Shown: piece after piece, positions 25,201-39,500 of the stretch
Layout of the letters: each line of letters begins with the position of its first letter
How positions within the stretch are numbered: the first letter of the stretch is position 1
Assembly (NCBI GenBank): GCA_033980235.1
Contig: CM067064.1
Span: forward strand, 3,007,001 to 3,071,000
DNA length: 64,000 nucleotides
Direction of reading: 5' to 3'
DNA from: Diadema setosum
Taxonomy: Eukaryota; Echinodermata; Echinoidea; Diadematoida; Diadematidae
The notes under the pieces: generated by a model
Told to the model about the DNA's origin: nothing
The model's database searches: none
What the model saw: the letters and a program-made list of their open reading frames with translations, nothing else
Program-made: the position numbers and the translations under genes

Positions 25201-28200
25201 AGTAGGAACGATAGTTTTGCTTGTTTCTTTTTCTTTTCAGGCCACCGAAAAATAAAAATCAATCATTTTGGTGGCCCGATCGGGCCACCGAAATGAAAGT
25301 TAGTGTGGAGCCCTGGCCTTTTGTGGATAAAGTGTCTTGCTGAAAGGCAAATATCGGGCTTCGAGGGGATTGAAACCGCAAACCCGTACCATGGCTAATT
25401 GATTCAGATTTTACTTAAGTACATGTACTTGCAGGTCAACTTTAGATAGACTTCTTTTTTTTCTTTTTTTTTTTGCGATACAGCCGGGGCTCCATGTGCA
25501 TTTATTTACAACAGTATAATCGGAAGACGAGCAGAAAGAATGTCAGGAAAAGTATATCCTGAATCTATACCCCCCCCCCCACCCACATCGACAAGAAGAC
25601 AAATGAAAAAAAAAAGAACAGAAAATGAATCGACCCACATGACGCATAATTTTGGTAAATCTGCGGGATATTCGTTATTTCATTTTGCTGTGTTCAAACT
25701 ATACACCAGCATAGCTTTTCGAGTGTGATCTTAATGCGTATGAATGTTCTATATGGACTTTAAGTTTATAATGCGAAAGAGGGTAACTATATAACAATTA
25801 ACGACAGTGATAACGCCAAACAATAGGAAATTTCAGAGTTGAAGAAAAATAAGACGTCCCGGAAGTACGCCAGACGTCATAATTGCTTTTTTTTTTGTTC
25901 CTTTCTAGCTCCACAGCATCACCTAGGAAAATCGATTTGACCAAGAACAAAAGCGTGTCCCTCTTTTCTTCCTGGGCAATTACCCCGGACCCTTCCCCTG
26001 GCCCTAATCCTAACCATAACCCAAACTCCTCACCCTAAACCTAACCCTAATCTTTACTCTAACCTTACCATTAACCAGTATTTAGCGGGGGAGGGGGGGG
26101 GGGGGTAATTGCCCTCTGGGGTTAATTGCCCGGATTAGGTTGCAACACACAACAAAAACCTCTTCCCAGCCCTACACCTTCCCGATCTCCGTGTGTTGTC
26201 AGGTGAAACGACATGTTCAAATACAAGAATAAAACAACAGTAGGTATTGATTGAAACTCGACACCCATTCATGCCAGCCAGGCCAGGCTGAAATGTAACT
26301 TCAAAGCACATTCCGACAGCTGGCTGGTAAAACCACATGGCAAAGGAATTTGCGCGCGCGTGTGGATTGCTCAATTTGGAGGGCCTGGGAGCGGGAAAAA
26401 CAAGGGTGATTTGATAGTCTGCAGACCTTTCGAACAATTGCAAACGTCATGATACTATTTTGTCTTCCTTTTGGACTGAAAGAAAAAAAAATCACAAAGA
26501 CGAGTTGAGTACACGTTGTATCACAATTTTTTACATAGCCATGCAAAACGATTACTACACTCATGTCATGACAAGAAATGAATCAATATTCCAAGACAAA
26601 TACAAAGCAGCCTCGGGTACGGACGGTGACAAGAAACGCCACGCATTCACGATGCACGTTGGGGAGCAAAAGAGAGGTGGGAAGAGACTCTTCCCGCCTC
26701 CCTGGGAGCAACATGGAGTTGGCAGGGAGGGGTGATCCTGGAGTTTGTGACAACTTCCCGATACTAGTCCGTGACAACAGGGAAGTAAAAGAGAGACACT
26801 CCACCTCCCTGGTGACAACACGATTGTGACGATCTCAAAGCATGGACCTTACCAAGCCCAGCAAATCTGCGTGCTACTTTTCAAAATTTGAAGGAACTTT
26901 GTCTCTGATCTGTTGAGTTGTTTCTGCTGAATATCAGGAGCTTTTCATGCCTGAAGTTCAAGTGGATGTTTGCCAAAAATTTCATAATTTATAAATCTCT
27001 CAGTAATTTATTTTAGGCTGTTGATGCTGCCGTAAAAACATATTAAGAAATTTCATATTGAACTAGTCAGGACAAAGACAAAAAATCTCCGCACAAAACA
27101 AATACAAGTATTTTTTTATTGTCATTGGTAGTCCAATTTGTGTTTTACAGATATGAATAAAGCAATAGGTATAGTATTAACTATTGTATTACACGTAGTA
27201 ACACTTTCATGGTAAGTTTGACGTTTTAAACGGCTACATTAAGTTAACAAAGATCGCAGGAGAGTTTTTTTAAGGAGTGCAACCATAAATGTGAAGGCAT
27301 GTTAAATGAAAGGAGGAAAAAAAAAAGAATCAACGTTTGTAATCCTGGGTCTTCGACTTGAGCTATCTTTAATTAAACATTCCTTCTCTGTTCATCTCCA
27401 AGACCCCAGACTGTTCATGACCTCCGAGAATGCGCCAGTACGCGCGGTTTCTTCTGTTGATTGGTCTCTCTCTCTCTTTACCCACCCCTTGAAATTGGCC
27501 CTCCCCATTCCCCACTCTGGCACCTTGGCATCGTGGGATTTTCATGTTTCTGGGTAAACTTTCATGTGAAGCGTGCCTATCAAGTCACCACTTGACTCAC
27601 CTGCTGGCAGTGTAATAATGCGAGCAGAAAGTGGCAGACATTTTCTTCTGCTGCCCGCTACTTTTACTGCCGAAATACTCGGCTTTTTCACCACACACTA
27701 CCACCAGTTATTCGGCGAGACACACGTTGTGTATTGGAATATAAATGGACTTTTGCACCTTCCTGAACTGGGTAAGTGTCTGACAGTTAAAAATCGTGAC
27801 ATCGCTAACGTTAGACAGTCGGCGTTAGTTTTAGGCTTGCGTATGCGTGATTTCATGGGTTCAATCGATGGAAAATGTTGCCTCTGGGGAAAAAGGTGGC
27901 TTCGAAATTTTTGCTTGCCCGATTCCATTGACTGCGCCCCATGAGTACAAATTTGACGACCATGACAATGCGACATTGCCAGGGGAGTTCTGCTCAACTA
28001 CAAAATCTTTTCGGTATTTGTATCGCTATTTTAATGCCCTCCGCCGGCAGGAAATTGTCCGTAGTAAATACAAAGAACGACAGGCATCTCCGAGTCTCGC
28101 AATTTCCGAGATTTCTTCCCAGTCCACATGACAAGTCCGCTAACGCAAGATCTAAAAATTAACGCACAGTAACGATCTGTAACGCACAGTAACGATCATT

Positions 28201-30539
28201 CACGCACAGTAACGATCTGTAACGATCATTCACGCACGGTGATCGTTAATTTTGTAACGCAGAAAGATTAACGCAGTAACGATCGGCGCTTGCGTTACAC
28301 GTAAATTTAACGCAAAGTTTCTTTTGGTATATACTGTAAGTTGGCGACAACTGGCAACAAAAACACTATTACAGAGAAGTCAACAAGCCTAGCTTATGCT
28401 CATAAAAGAAAAGCAACAGGTAATCAGATCAGCACTTCACAAGTTTTTGACTTTTGCCTGGGTGTCATCATGCTTGGTTGTAAGGGTGGCAAAGAAGATG
28501 ATATGACAACATGTTTCTTCTGTCATTTCTACCCAACACTGACACAACTTTAACACAATCATTATCCTAAAAATCTCAACCATCCCTACAGAGCTTTACA
28601 CACTAACACAACTTTAACACAATCATTGTCCTAATAATTTCAATCATCCCCACAGAGCTTTACACAGTGACACAACTTTAACACAATCATTATCTTACTA
28701 ATTTCAACTATCCCTATAGTGCTTTACACACAAAAATATTTGCACATGAACTGCACTCACTTGCTCATGTCCCTGAACCTGGCTGTCTCCTCAATGTACA
28801 GCAGATCATGCATCCTTTCCTTGTAGTTGTTCTTGGTCAGTGTCCTGTCCAGCACGGAGCGCTTGAACAGCTCCTGCGTGGAGCGTGGCGGCATGTAGAA
28901 CGACTTGAGGCCTCGGTCCTCCTCTGTTCCAAACGACAGCGATGGACTGAACTCTACGATGGAGACGTTGGTGCCATCCCATCTCTCGGAGACGCACATC
29001 AACGTCTCCCGCACCTCCTCCAGCTCCTTCTGGTCTGTGGGGGAGACCGAGTCCACCGATATGCGGCGCATCAGAGCCGGCTCCGTGCCAAAGTCAAAGA
29101 CCACCGACTGGCGGAAGGTGCCAAAGATCTGCGAGGTGAACCTGACCTTGATGCGATAGATGCGCTCCTTGGACTTGGCGCTGTTGAAGGGGTTGATGTT
29201 GTTGTTGCTGCCCATCTTGCTGCTCCACTCCTGGCAGCTGTCTGGAAGTTCCTGGGATGCCTGCCGTTTGGAGTCTCCCATCAGGAGGCTGGTGATGCAG
29301 AAGTGAGGCCGGTGTACATCGAAGAGGAGACCAACATTTTGTAGCTGCTTTGAAGGCTGAGATAGCAGAATGGAAAAAGCACAGATTCAAACTAAACATC
29401 CTGTAAAACACAGTTTTGTCCGGCTAATAAGGGACTGTGTACATTGGCAGTATTTCTAACTCAGTACTCCAATCAATATTATTCTTTCCCCACAAGACTC
29501 CCAAAGATATTTCATTATCAAGCTGCCTTACATATTTTCAAGAATGCTGAAGAATCAAAACACTTCCCAGACATGATTTCATTGCTTTTCATATAGAATT
29601 CAAGAATATATTTTGCTTTGCTAGATCTAAGTATGTAGTAAACATGGGACAAAAATTGGTACACTATAAAAACAATACTCACAAAAATATGAAAATGAAT
29701 GACTTCAGAGATCATGGCAAATCATTTGTTTTTCCACCTTCTGAAACAGGAAAGTAATGTACTGGATACATCTTTGCTTGTCAAGGGTAACTATTATGTA
29801 AGATTTTCACTTATTTTCCACAATTTCCTGCATCTGCTACAATGATGATTTATTTTCCCTTTGTGGTGTACGATTTCATACGTTCCGAGACAATACTTTG
29901 ACACAGTTGTCCATTATAACGCAAGATCATCATAACTCAACAAATCAAGTTTCAGTTGAGTCTTTTTATCTTATATAATGTCAGATATTTTGTTTTCCTA
30001 CAAAAAGTCCCACAATCGACACTATTCGTAGATTCACAGTCGGCATATATTACGGCATATATTTAGCGAGTCATTTTTCACAAATCAGAACTTCCCAATG
30101 ATTTTGTGAGTATTAAATTCACGAACATGGAGTACGGTAAAATGGAGAAATGTGCGCATGCATGTCACATTCATATCAGAATCAAAGTTGATAAATTTTT
30201 TTTTGTGTTGTCAAATTCTAGAACAGCACGCGACTCCTGAAATTCATGAAAATAAGAACCGTGTGAGATATATGCCGCACACAGGACAAATGTATCCCAT
30301 CAGTCAGGAAAAGGGCAGATCACCTTGCAATGCAGAGTGAAAATCCACGAATGAGTCGAATTCTTGCTAGACACAGTCACATTGGCATCAGAGTTGATGC
30401 TGACTTTAACTTCATCCAGGGCCTCAGTAAGCTGAAAGAAAACAAAGAAAAATTGAATAAGCTTTTTTTTTTCTCTCTACCTTATTGTTTGTTTGCTTGT
30501 TTTTGGTTTTGCTGTTTTGTTTTGTTTTTGTTGTTGGGT

Positions 30540-30571
<32 letters not shown>

Positions 30572-33500
30572 TTTTTTTTTTTGGGGGGATAAATACCGCT
30601 ATAGAGAACAACAGCCTACCAAAACAATAGTTGTTGGAGGGCCAATTACTTATTCTCTTTTATACAATTTAATTTAACTCCATGTCGTTTAAAATTACCC
30701 CAACACATTGCCTTGTCACATGAGACAAGCGTGCCTTCTGGCTTACACGAAACTAAGTCCTAGAAATATTGTAGTCAGGACACTGCCTTGAATTCCACTC
30801 AAATGTCTAACATCAAGACAGAATTCATCCTACACTGCTCTGCCACAGGTGTAAGAATGATCAGAATAAATGATGCCAAACATGTAAACAGTGTTCTGAG
30901 TATTCCAAGGGCTGTAAAGGCACATTCTTCTCTGTAGAAAAAAGTATCTTCATCTTGTCTGAAATAGCCCAGTGGAGTAAAACAAATTGGACAAAACATT
31001 ATTTTTCATGTAACATGTAACATAAAAAAAACGAACAACAGCAAACTAATTGTACATTGTAAACTAGAAATGTCGCTCCGGCGACTGGTGTATGCCTCCG
31101 CCATAATACATGGTTCTCCTAATAGGTCTATAGTACAATGTCTTGACAATGTGTGATGACAGTTTCACACAATTGGCAAAATATTAAAATGACAGGTTTG
31201 CCACAAATGTGCTGAATGTTCACTTTCCTAGAACTAGGTTCAATTGGATGAATGATTAAAACGTCAGAGTGCAGGTATTTGGGGGAACTGATGATTTTCA
31301 CTTGACTTTTGACCCTTTTACAAGTTTATGCATTGAGTAATTTTCAAGGTATTGAGAAAAAGTATAATTTCAGTATCAAATGGTAAAATAGTATTATCGA
31401 AACCTGGCCTTTGACCTTTGACCCCACAGTTCCAAAGAGAATCACTGTTAGGTAGAAGATGCATAAATATGTAAGTTTCATGACAATTCCTTGAGTTATT
31501 TTTGAGATATGGAGGAAAAAGTGCAATTTAGCACTTTCACTTGTCCTTTGACCTTTTGACCTTTGACCTTTTGGCAAGAAACTTCCCACAGAATATATAT
31601 TGGGTTATACATGCATACATCAAGTTTAAAAAAAAATCCTTCAGGCATTGCATAAATATAAGGAAAGTAGTTATATTTTGAGGAGTTGACCTTGACCTTT
31701 GACCCCTGACCTTTGACCCATGACCCCCAACTTCCCTAGATAATCACTGCCCATCGGTACAAGCATATATACTAAGTTCCATGAAGATACCTTGAACCAT
31801 TTGCGAGATATGGAGAAAAACATGAAATTTCAATTTTTTTTTCACAAAATAACCTGTGACCTTTGACCTTTGACCCTGTGACCCTAAAATCCACACAAAG
31901 TATCATCTCCCAAGGATATACCCTCATACCAAGTTTGATGCAAAACAACCAAACGGTTCTTGAGATATCGACAAAAACAAAACGGGACGGACGTACGTAC
32001 GGACGGACGGACGGACGACCCGAAAACATAATGCCTCCGGCCACTTCGTTGGCGGAGGCATAAAAAGCACTCAGAGAGCGCAGACCTCTGCCAAGCAGTT
32101 CATTTCCGTCCATACACACATGCTGAATAACGCCAACTTTCCCCGATAAAGGAGCCTTGTGTTTACCTCATCAGCTTCCTGCCGCGCGGCACCTCGAGCA
32201 GAGCATGCACTTTAGTGCGTGTATGCAAACCTCAAATACGCGCAGCTTGAACTCCCAAGTTCATTGACCCTATTCGGCAAAAGACATAAAATCTTTCAAA
32301 AATTCATACCAATTCCCAAATCACTTCCAAAATTCGATCATCTGTTCCTTGTATCATTTTGAACTTTTCATGTAAGTTTCATTTAAATAAGTTCACAATT
32401 TTTTGAGATCTTTTGCAAACACATACACAAACAAACAAACAGCACCATAAGCATAACCTCCCTCGTAAAAAATACAGTCCACTCCCATTATATCCAAGTC
32501 CTTGGGACCAGCCATTTTCTTTTGTTATACTGAAATTTCATTATAACCGAACAAATAAACAATACAAACATAGAGGGGATAATGCTAGGGCCTGAATTTT
32601 TACTTCCTTGTAACCAGAATTTTGTTACTGTGTTCGTTATAATGGGAGTGCACTGTACTGTAAAAAAAGTAACAGTTGGCGTCTGTGCTACTAACCACAC
32701 TGAGTGGAGTGGGGGAGTTCATCCATCGCTCAAAGAGCTGCTCAACAAAGCTCATTCCATTCAGCTGCTTGTCTCGGGCCCGCTGGTACTTCATCTGTCT
32801 ATACCTGTAGCGCTCCTTCCACTCTGCCAGCTCGTCTTCGCTGTGGGCGTATGTACATTGCTGACCAAATCGGCATTTGAGACGGCTGCGCAAACATGAA
32901 GCACATGACACACACATGAGTAATACTACATATTTGCGTTCTTGGTTCATCTTTGTAACATATTCAAAATATGATCACACATAGAATATGTAACTATGAC
33001 GAATTAGCAACAGAAGTAATAGTTTACTATTTGGATGTTGTAAATATAAACTTAAGTCCTCGATAAAGAAAAGCACAATATTCACACAGCTTATATGCTC
33101 CTTTGAAGAAACTGACATATGGACCACATTCTTCCCAAAACAAAGAAGTTTTACAAAGGTGAGAGCAGAGTCACATGTGCCCCTACAGGTCAGTTTTATG
33201 GCTGCCAAGGGATGCAATATCAGCTGATTCAATGACATTTACCAGTGCAAGATTTGAACTTCCTTTTCTCACTATTATTTTGATTGTTTAAATTGGCCAT
33301 CTAAATTTCTTCAAAACAGGAACAAATAATCTATCTATCAGCATTCAGCTCCATCCAAAGTACATCAGATATAATACAAAATGAATACTTTCCACATTAC
33401 TTCTATTTGTTCTTTTATCTTTTTGCCTACATGAGCTCATTGTATGATATCCAAATGAAAGACTGAAGCTTGCTCATAACTTTTTCAGGAATATTTCTGA

Positions 33501-36500
33501 ATTGTGTTTAAAAAAGTTATATCATTGCAATTTTGTAAGCCCTCTGGGCCTTATGGGAAGAAATTACTAAAAATTATTTGCATTTTATTTCATTTCACTG
33601 GATTCGACAGGATTGGACTGGATCTATTGTATTGTATCATACTGTATTGTATTGAATCATATTGCATTGTAACTATCTAGAGAGAGAGAGATTCACTCAC
33701 TCGGCACACAGGAGGTACTCATCGGCCACCGCACCCCTGGGAGGGGGTCGGTACTTCCAGTCTCGCCCCTCGTCAGACGAGATGATGGCACAGTGGCTCT
33801 CACTCATGCTGTGGAGATGATAGTCTACCTGGGTTGAACATTGCACTTGGCAGTAGGAGCAGAAATTTTCTTGGTCTGCACAAAGGAAGTCATGGGAAAC
33901 AAGATTCTTAATGCCACATTTGTGTTACCAAGGGTGCGTTCGAACGCTCTTAAGCGAACCGAAGCATACCAAACTGTACTGTACTAGATTTGGAGTGTTT
34001 GAGCACTCTGTTGAGAAAGCAGACCTTTTGTAGCAAGAAGGCACGCTCAAACTCTATACACATGTCCAGAACAAAGAGAATGAACTCTTTATGTATTATG
34101 ACGTACATGTATGTTACGCACATTCTTTCCATGCGAACTTTGGGTACCCTTATGGAGCACATCAGGAAGTGGTCCACTTTTGATTCAGTTCAGTTTGGTA
34201 TGGTACACTTTAGGAGCTTTCGAGTGCTCTTCTGGTGCGGGTTCAGTACAGTTCAGTTCGCTTTAGGAGAGTGCTTGAATGCATCCTATGATTTTGTTCA
34301 TTTCCTCTCTGTTAAGCATAGTTTTGCCTTTCTCTCGTGACTTAAGACAAACATTGCCAAACATCTGCCTGTATCAAATTAATGTAGGCAACAGTAAGTA
34401 AACCTTTTGACTGTATCTGCCTGATGAACACACAATCTCAACATATTTGTCCTTGAGAAACCTCAGAGCTTATAAGAGACTACGTCAACATAGCTGCACT
34501 TTGCATGCAAACAATGGTATGTCTTGTAAGTGACAGTACATTGGGGAGGAAGCAAAAACCTCTGGTGTGAATCTATCCTCCTGTTACCAGACCTTGGCAA
34601 ACAAGTTATCATCACACACATGATACATCTCTCCTACATTTTCTCATAAGCAATAGTCCTATGGATGTATAATGTGCAATCACACTTCAGAACTTACTCT
34701 CATGTTTGTTCTCAGCTTCCTTTTTGTGCTTCCCCTCTGATGCAGATTTCTTCTTGTTCCCCCTATTATGGTGAGTGGATGAGGAGGAGCTGGAACCAGT
34801 CCTATTGGCACCTTGGCCTCTTCCACTTGAGTAAGAGGGGTGAGGAGAAGCTTCCGTTCCATTCTTGTCTCTGGCTGATGTGTTTCTACTCGTTGATGGA
34901 GTCTACTCGTGAAAGAAACAAAAGGGAAATAACAATAATAGTTGAAGTTAAGCTCATTACTTGGACTAAACCACTGCAAGAAAATGTTCATACCCTTTAA
35001 AATTAGAGTGGTGTATAAAATCAGTGAAATGTAAATCCAGTATCTGCTCAAACACTAAAACACCCTTGCTTGCATCATCTCTATACAATGGCAAATTAAC
35101 TGCAAATGCTCATCTCAAACAAATTGTCGAATATGCTTCATCGACATGCATAATCAAACACACAAGAAAAAAATGATGCAGGGCTTATTTCTGAGTGCAA
35201 CCAAAGAAGTAAATATATAAATACCCCCACCTTCCATGCAAATGATGAAAATATTTCCAAGATTATACTTTGCAAGTGTATTATCTCTGTCAACTTCACA
35301 TAATTTTTTCATAAAAGTGGTGTCACTAATATGCACACAGACAAGAGATTATTATTCATTCAGTCTTTCACAAATTATAAAGGAAATAGTTGAGTGCCAA
35401 ACTGCAATGTACAGCAAACAAAATGTCATCACTTTTCCTGTATGATCTCACCTCAGTCTTGTCTTCAGCTATTCGTTTCAGTCTATTCAGTTCCTTGGAG
35501 GCTTGTCCATTCTACAGTATGGGGAGAGAATACAGTTGTACACTCAGCTGTCTGCAAAATTATTATTTTTTTTTTTTTTTTTTTTTAGAGTTTTTTTTTT
35601 TTTTTTTTTCTGATAAGTGAATGGTGGAATGATCATACTTCGGTATGGTTTTGGTGCATTTACATTGTAGTGGTCATCTTCAAATTAAAGTAAATTTGGG
35701 TTTGACTTCATTTGCATAATAGAAACATTAAGATTTCGAGATTTTTTGGCTGTCTTCAATTATTTGATGATTTTGTTGGAATGTCATATACTGATCTTTG
35801 TAACTGTCGATTCTCTTACCTACTACACGATGAAACTCTATATCATAATCTATCCTTAAACATTTTTGATATATCTACTCCAAACTTTTATGTGAGGGCA
35901 GGATCATATAAGTATACTTGTTGATAAAAAACAAATATTTAGGTAGCATAGATCATAGCAAGCTGGTAAATGCTGGTACTTTTGTTAAGGCGAGGCACAT
36001 GAAAATAAACTTCACTTCAAACTAAGTGCTTCCCTTGGTGAAGGTCTGTCCTTTACGGACAGTGAGCCTACAGTGGAAATAATCTACTATTATTTTATTA
36101 TCTCTTTTTTTTTTCCAGCCATAGACATGAAACAATGGTACCAGGCTCATCATTCTTTATTGTCAATGACATCCACTGAAAAGTACATAACAAGATGATG
36201 TAGCAACGCAGAGAAAACTGTCCTTTTAAAGGGTTCTCCGGTGCAATAAAGGGCCACCCAACACAAACAAACCCATCAAAAAAACAAAATACTGAACTTT
36301 CATGACCAATACCTCCTACTACACTTCTGCTTTTTGTCCTTAAATATGGGGAGAGCAAACTATAGAGCGAAATATATGAATACCTGCCAACATTTCAAGA
36401 TGAAATATCTTACTTGTGGATTGCAAAAATCTTATTTTATATGCAAACTGAAGTTAAAAATCTTACTTTCGGTCAAATCTTCAAAAAATACAAATGAAAG

Positions 36501-39500
36501 GTATATCTAAATATTTTTCAAAAATCTGATTTCTCTGACAGAAAATCTGATTTTGTTATTTTTAACGTAAAAAATCTTACTGAATCTGATAAAATCTTAC
36601 TAGTTGGCAAGTACACCTGTATGTATATGGGAATGCGAAACACTCCCTATGGAGTCTTCTTAAGACTCCATAGGGAGTGTTTCACATTCACAGTATTTCA
36701 ATATATTAAAGGTCCAGTTTACCTTTGGGAGCAGTGATTTAACAAAAAATTCAAGATATCACATTTGATGCATATGTGTACGTCAGTTATATCACAAAAC
36801 ATCATATCAGATAAGAATTTTAGAACTATTTTGAAGCACTAATGCTGGGTTTTTATTTCATCTACAAATGGTAACTTACAGTATGCCTTTAACAATAATT
36901 TCACTCAAAGAATTATGAAAACTGTAGAGGCCTCTATGTCTTACTGACATATAACTGCTGTGCATGCAGTCCACACTGTATAAATGTGTATGTATGTATG
37001 TATGTATGTATACAAGTACAAATATATCATACACACATGCCTTTAAACTTTATGGGGCCTAGTGAACTTCCCGGGGGATTTCCCCAGGCTATTAATCAGT
37101 ACCTTTACGACTGCAAACTATTAAAAAAAAAAAAAAAAATGGCAAATGGTGCAAAACACATTGGTCATAATTATTCTATGCTGGAAAACGATGTGCTAAT
37201 AAAACAACTCTCACCTTTGGTTCTGCAGAGGTCCATTGTTTTGCTGTTTCTAAGGCTTCCTGTATCCTGTTGAGCTTGGTGAGTGCTTGGGTCTTGCGCA
37301 TTAATAATTTACCTAGGCTATTTCTGCTGGGGGACAGGGATAATAACTTACTGATGTCTTCCAGGGCCTTTTCATTTTGATCCTGCATGGTGCAAAACAA
37401 ACAGAAAGATTACATAACACAACCTCATATATCATTATAAGAGTTTGCATACATGAGTTTTGAGTACACACTACTGTTTTCAATAAGATCTGCTTCAATA
37501 ACATCCAGTATAGTTTAAGACTGTGTCAGATTATGATGTCATTCTCTGCATTCTTTGCATGACTTCCTTTTACTATATGTAAGAAGTTAATTATCTGTTC
37601 ACAGCTGAGAGACATTGATTTTTTTTTTTCATTTCCATGATAATCAGAGATACTCCTGCACTTCAAGAGGCATGAGATCTAGCAAACCAGCGCACATGCT
37701 TCTTATAGATTTTCTTTCTTTCTTTTTGCTTAGTATGCTCGCGAGCAGGTCATAAGGACACTGGAATGTGATGATGGTAGTTTATTTGAATATAAGATCT
37801 GATCATTGATTTCAATGACCATATGACCTGAAGCTTCCCAGTTCAATGCAGCGGCTCAAAGCTAGTAAAGGAGCACAATGGTAGGCTCTATGCAGATTGG
37901 CTAAAATCTTAATGGAAAATGAACAAATTTGTGAAAAATTTGCAAAATGACATATTATCTAAGCATGGGAAAATTAAACACCATACATTCCAAATCTTCC
38001 TCTTTTTTTTTCTCTTTTTTTTTTGGGGGGGGGGGTATTGTGAAATACATATTTAGTTTCATCTACATGTACTTTTTGAAATCTAATTTTTGATGATGAC
38101 AAAACATACTAGTAGGCAGCTTTGGTGAATGAATTTCACAAGGTTGTGTAAGACAGGTCATTTTTTGTTTCTGAAACTTACACCATGTAGCTGCTCACTT
38201 CCACTCCCGAGTAGATTAGACCACATCATGTTTGTATCTATGTGTATCACATACTGTAAGATATTACCGAATGAGTAAGTTTATTAATGCCTTGACAAGA
38301 TCCTATGTAACATTTGCACTTAATTTGAAGACTCTCACAAATTATATCATACCTAAAGCTCAAAGAGTAATGGATGCGATAACACATTAATTTCCAACAG
38401 GACATTGACGAATTACTGGTTTGACTCCAGCACAAACTTTGCTAATAAATCACTTCATGAACGAGCTTGTGCCACTGATCACAAGCCTTTTGAATGAATC
38501 ATCATACCACAAATATATGGATAGTGCTTCAGCGTTTCGACATTTGATGTACATTTGTACAATCATGTAGTTCTTCTCGTTAAGACTCACTTATGACATA
38601 TGCATGTACACCTTACTGTAGGTCTGATAACCAAATAAACTACAATGAGGTATCTGAAAGGTATATGTTTGCAGCCAATATCCTTGAAAGGTTGCCACAA
38701 AATCATATTGTCTAGATGTACTGCACCTCTAGTCTGTTTTTAATTTACAGTTGGCCAATCATGAACATCATTCAATTAAAAGGAAATAAATATACCATAT
38801 GGGATCCCATAACACTGCATTCTTGCTGAACAATGGTTTCAGAACAGCTCCAATCTTGTATAACTTAGTTCTAAGCCAGTGATACAATATCATACCATAA
38901 TGGTCCTAGTTATTTATCACATCAGTGACAATAAGGCCAATTTATTATTCCAGTCTACTAACATATATACATGAGTTTGCATTCTATGGCTATCTTTCCC
39001 AAGAACCTGGTGAAAGCATTAGTTATTAAATTCAACTCTCTACATTAAATACATGTCAAGACTTTCAACCATCTGCAAGTATAAGTTGTTATGTCAGGCT
39101 ATGCTTGGACAAGTTTTCTGATTGTCAAGAAACCTTTACAGAAAAGGTATGCACACATGTTTAGACCATTGGTCAATTGCAGGAAAAACAATTGGCTGTG
39201 CCATGGAATAGCTAAACACACTGGATCATATCTGATGCTAGGCAATCCCAGGGTATTCTACAAAACGCTTGTATGTTGAAATTGAACATTCTTCTTCTTA
39301 CAGGGAGCATGGCTTTGACATTTCAATGCCTCACTCAATGCCAATCACACTGTCAGAACTAGTACATAAGTCACATTCTTTTTGCAATATTTCTCGCACC
39401 ATTACTCTTACACAAATTAGACATCGTACAATTCAATGGGCAATAAAAGCTGTCAAAATATTTACGAGTGTTAGCATGGTGTTACACTATATCATGCTGT

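Larger units (their letters stand above)
22831..28336. mobile_element. 5.5-kb DNA element with identical 30-bp TIRs, TA duplication and subterminal arrays
   Basis: The left end (22831-22860) starts CAGTATATACCAAAAGAAAC, and the right end (28307-28336) is its exact 30-bp inverse. TA flanks both sides, the target type of Tc1/mariner-like transposons. Just inside each end are clusters of TAACGATC/GTAACGC words (22865-23040 and 28140-28300). Inside lie an approximately 70-bp minisatellite (23200-24990), a foldback with telomere-like sequence (25973-26140) and unrecognised unique DNA (26.2-28.1 kb). No transposase was recognised, so it is probably non-autonomous. It occupies nearly all of the HELZ intron between exons 9 and 8. 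The family is not one I recognise. Confidence 0.85.
35512..37214 (-). other. HELZ intron between exons 2 and 3
   Basis: Holds long T-runs (35566-35609), a perfect palindrome, a TTAA-flanked MITE and a short (TATG)n run at about 36988-37010. Nothing else recognised. Confidence 0.65.

Noticed and set aside
25311..25410. tRNA-like or SINE-like phrase (AAGTGTCTTGCTGAAAGGCA, GGGGATTGAAACCGCAAAC)
   Set aside because: It resembles widespread marine SINE/LINE tails, but no full A/B box pair, tail or target duplication was seen.
27573..27944. 123-residue plus-strand frame inside the 5.5-kb element
   Set aside because: No domain, no transposase motif, no splice context; probably chance, though captured sequence cannot be excluded.
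28808..29344. 178-residue plus-strand frame
   Set aside because: It is the antisense shadow of HELZ exon 8.
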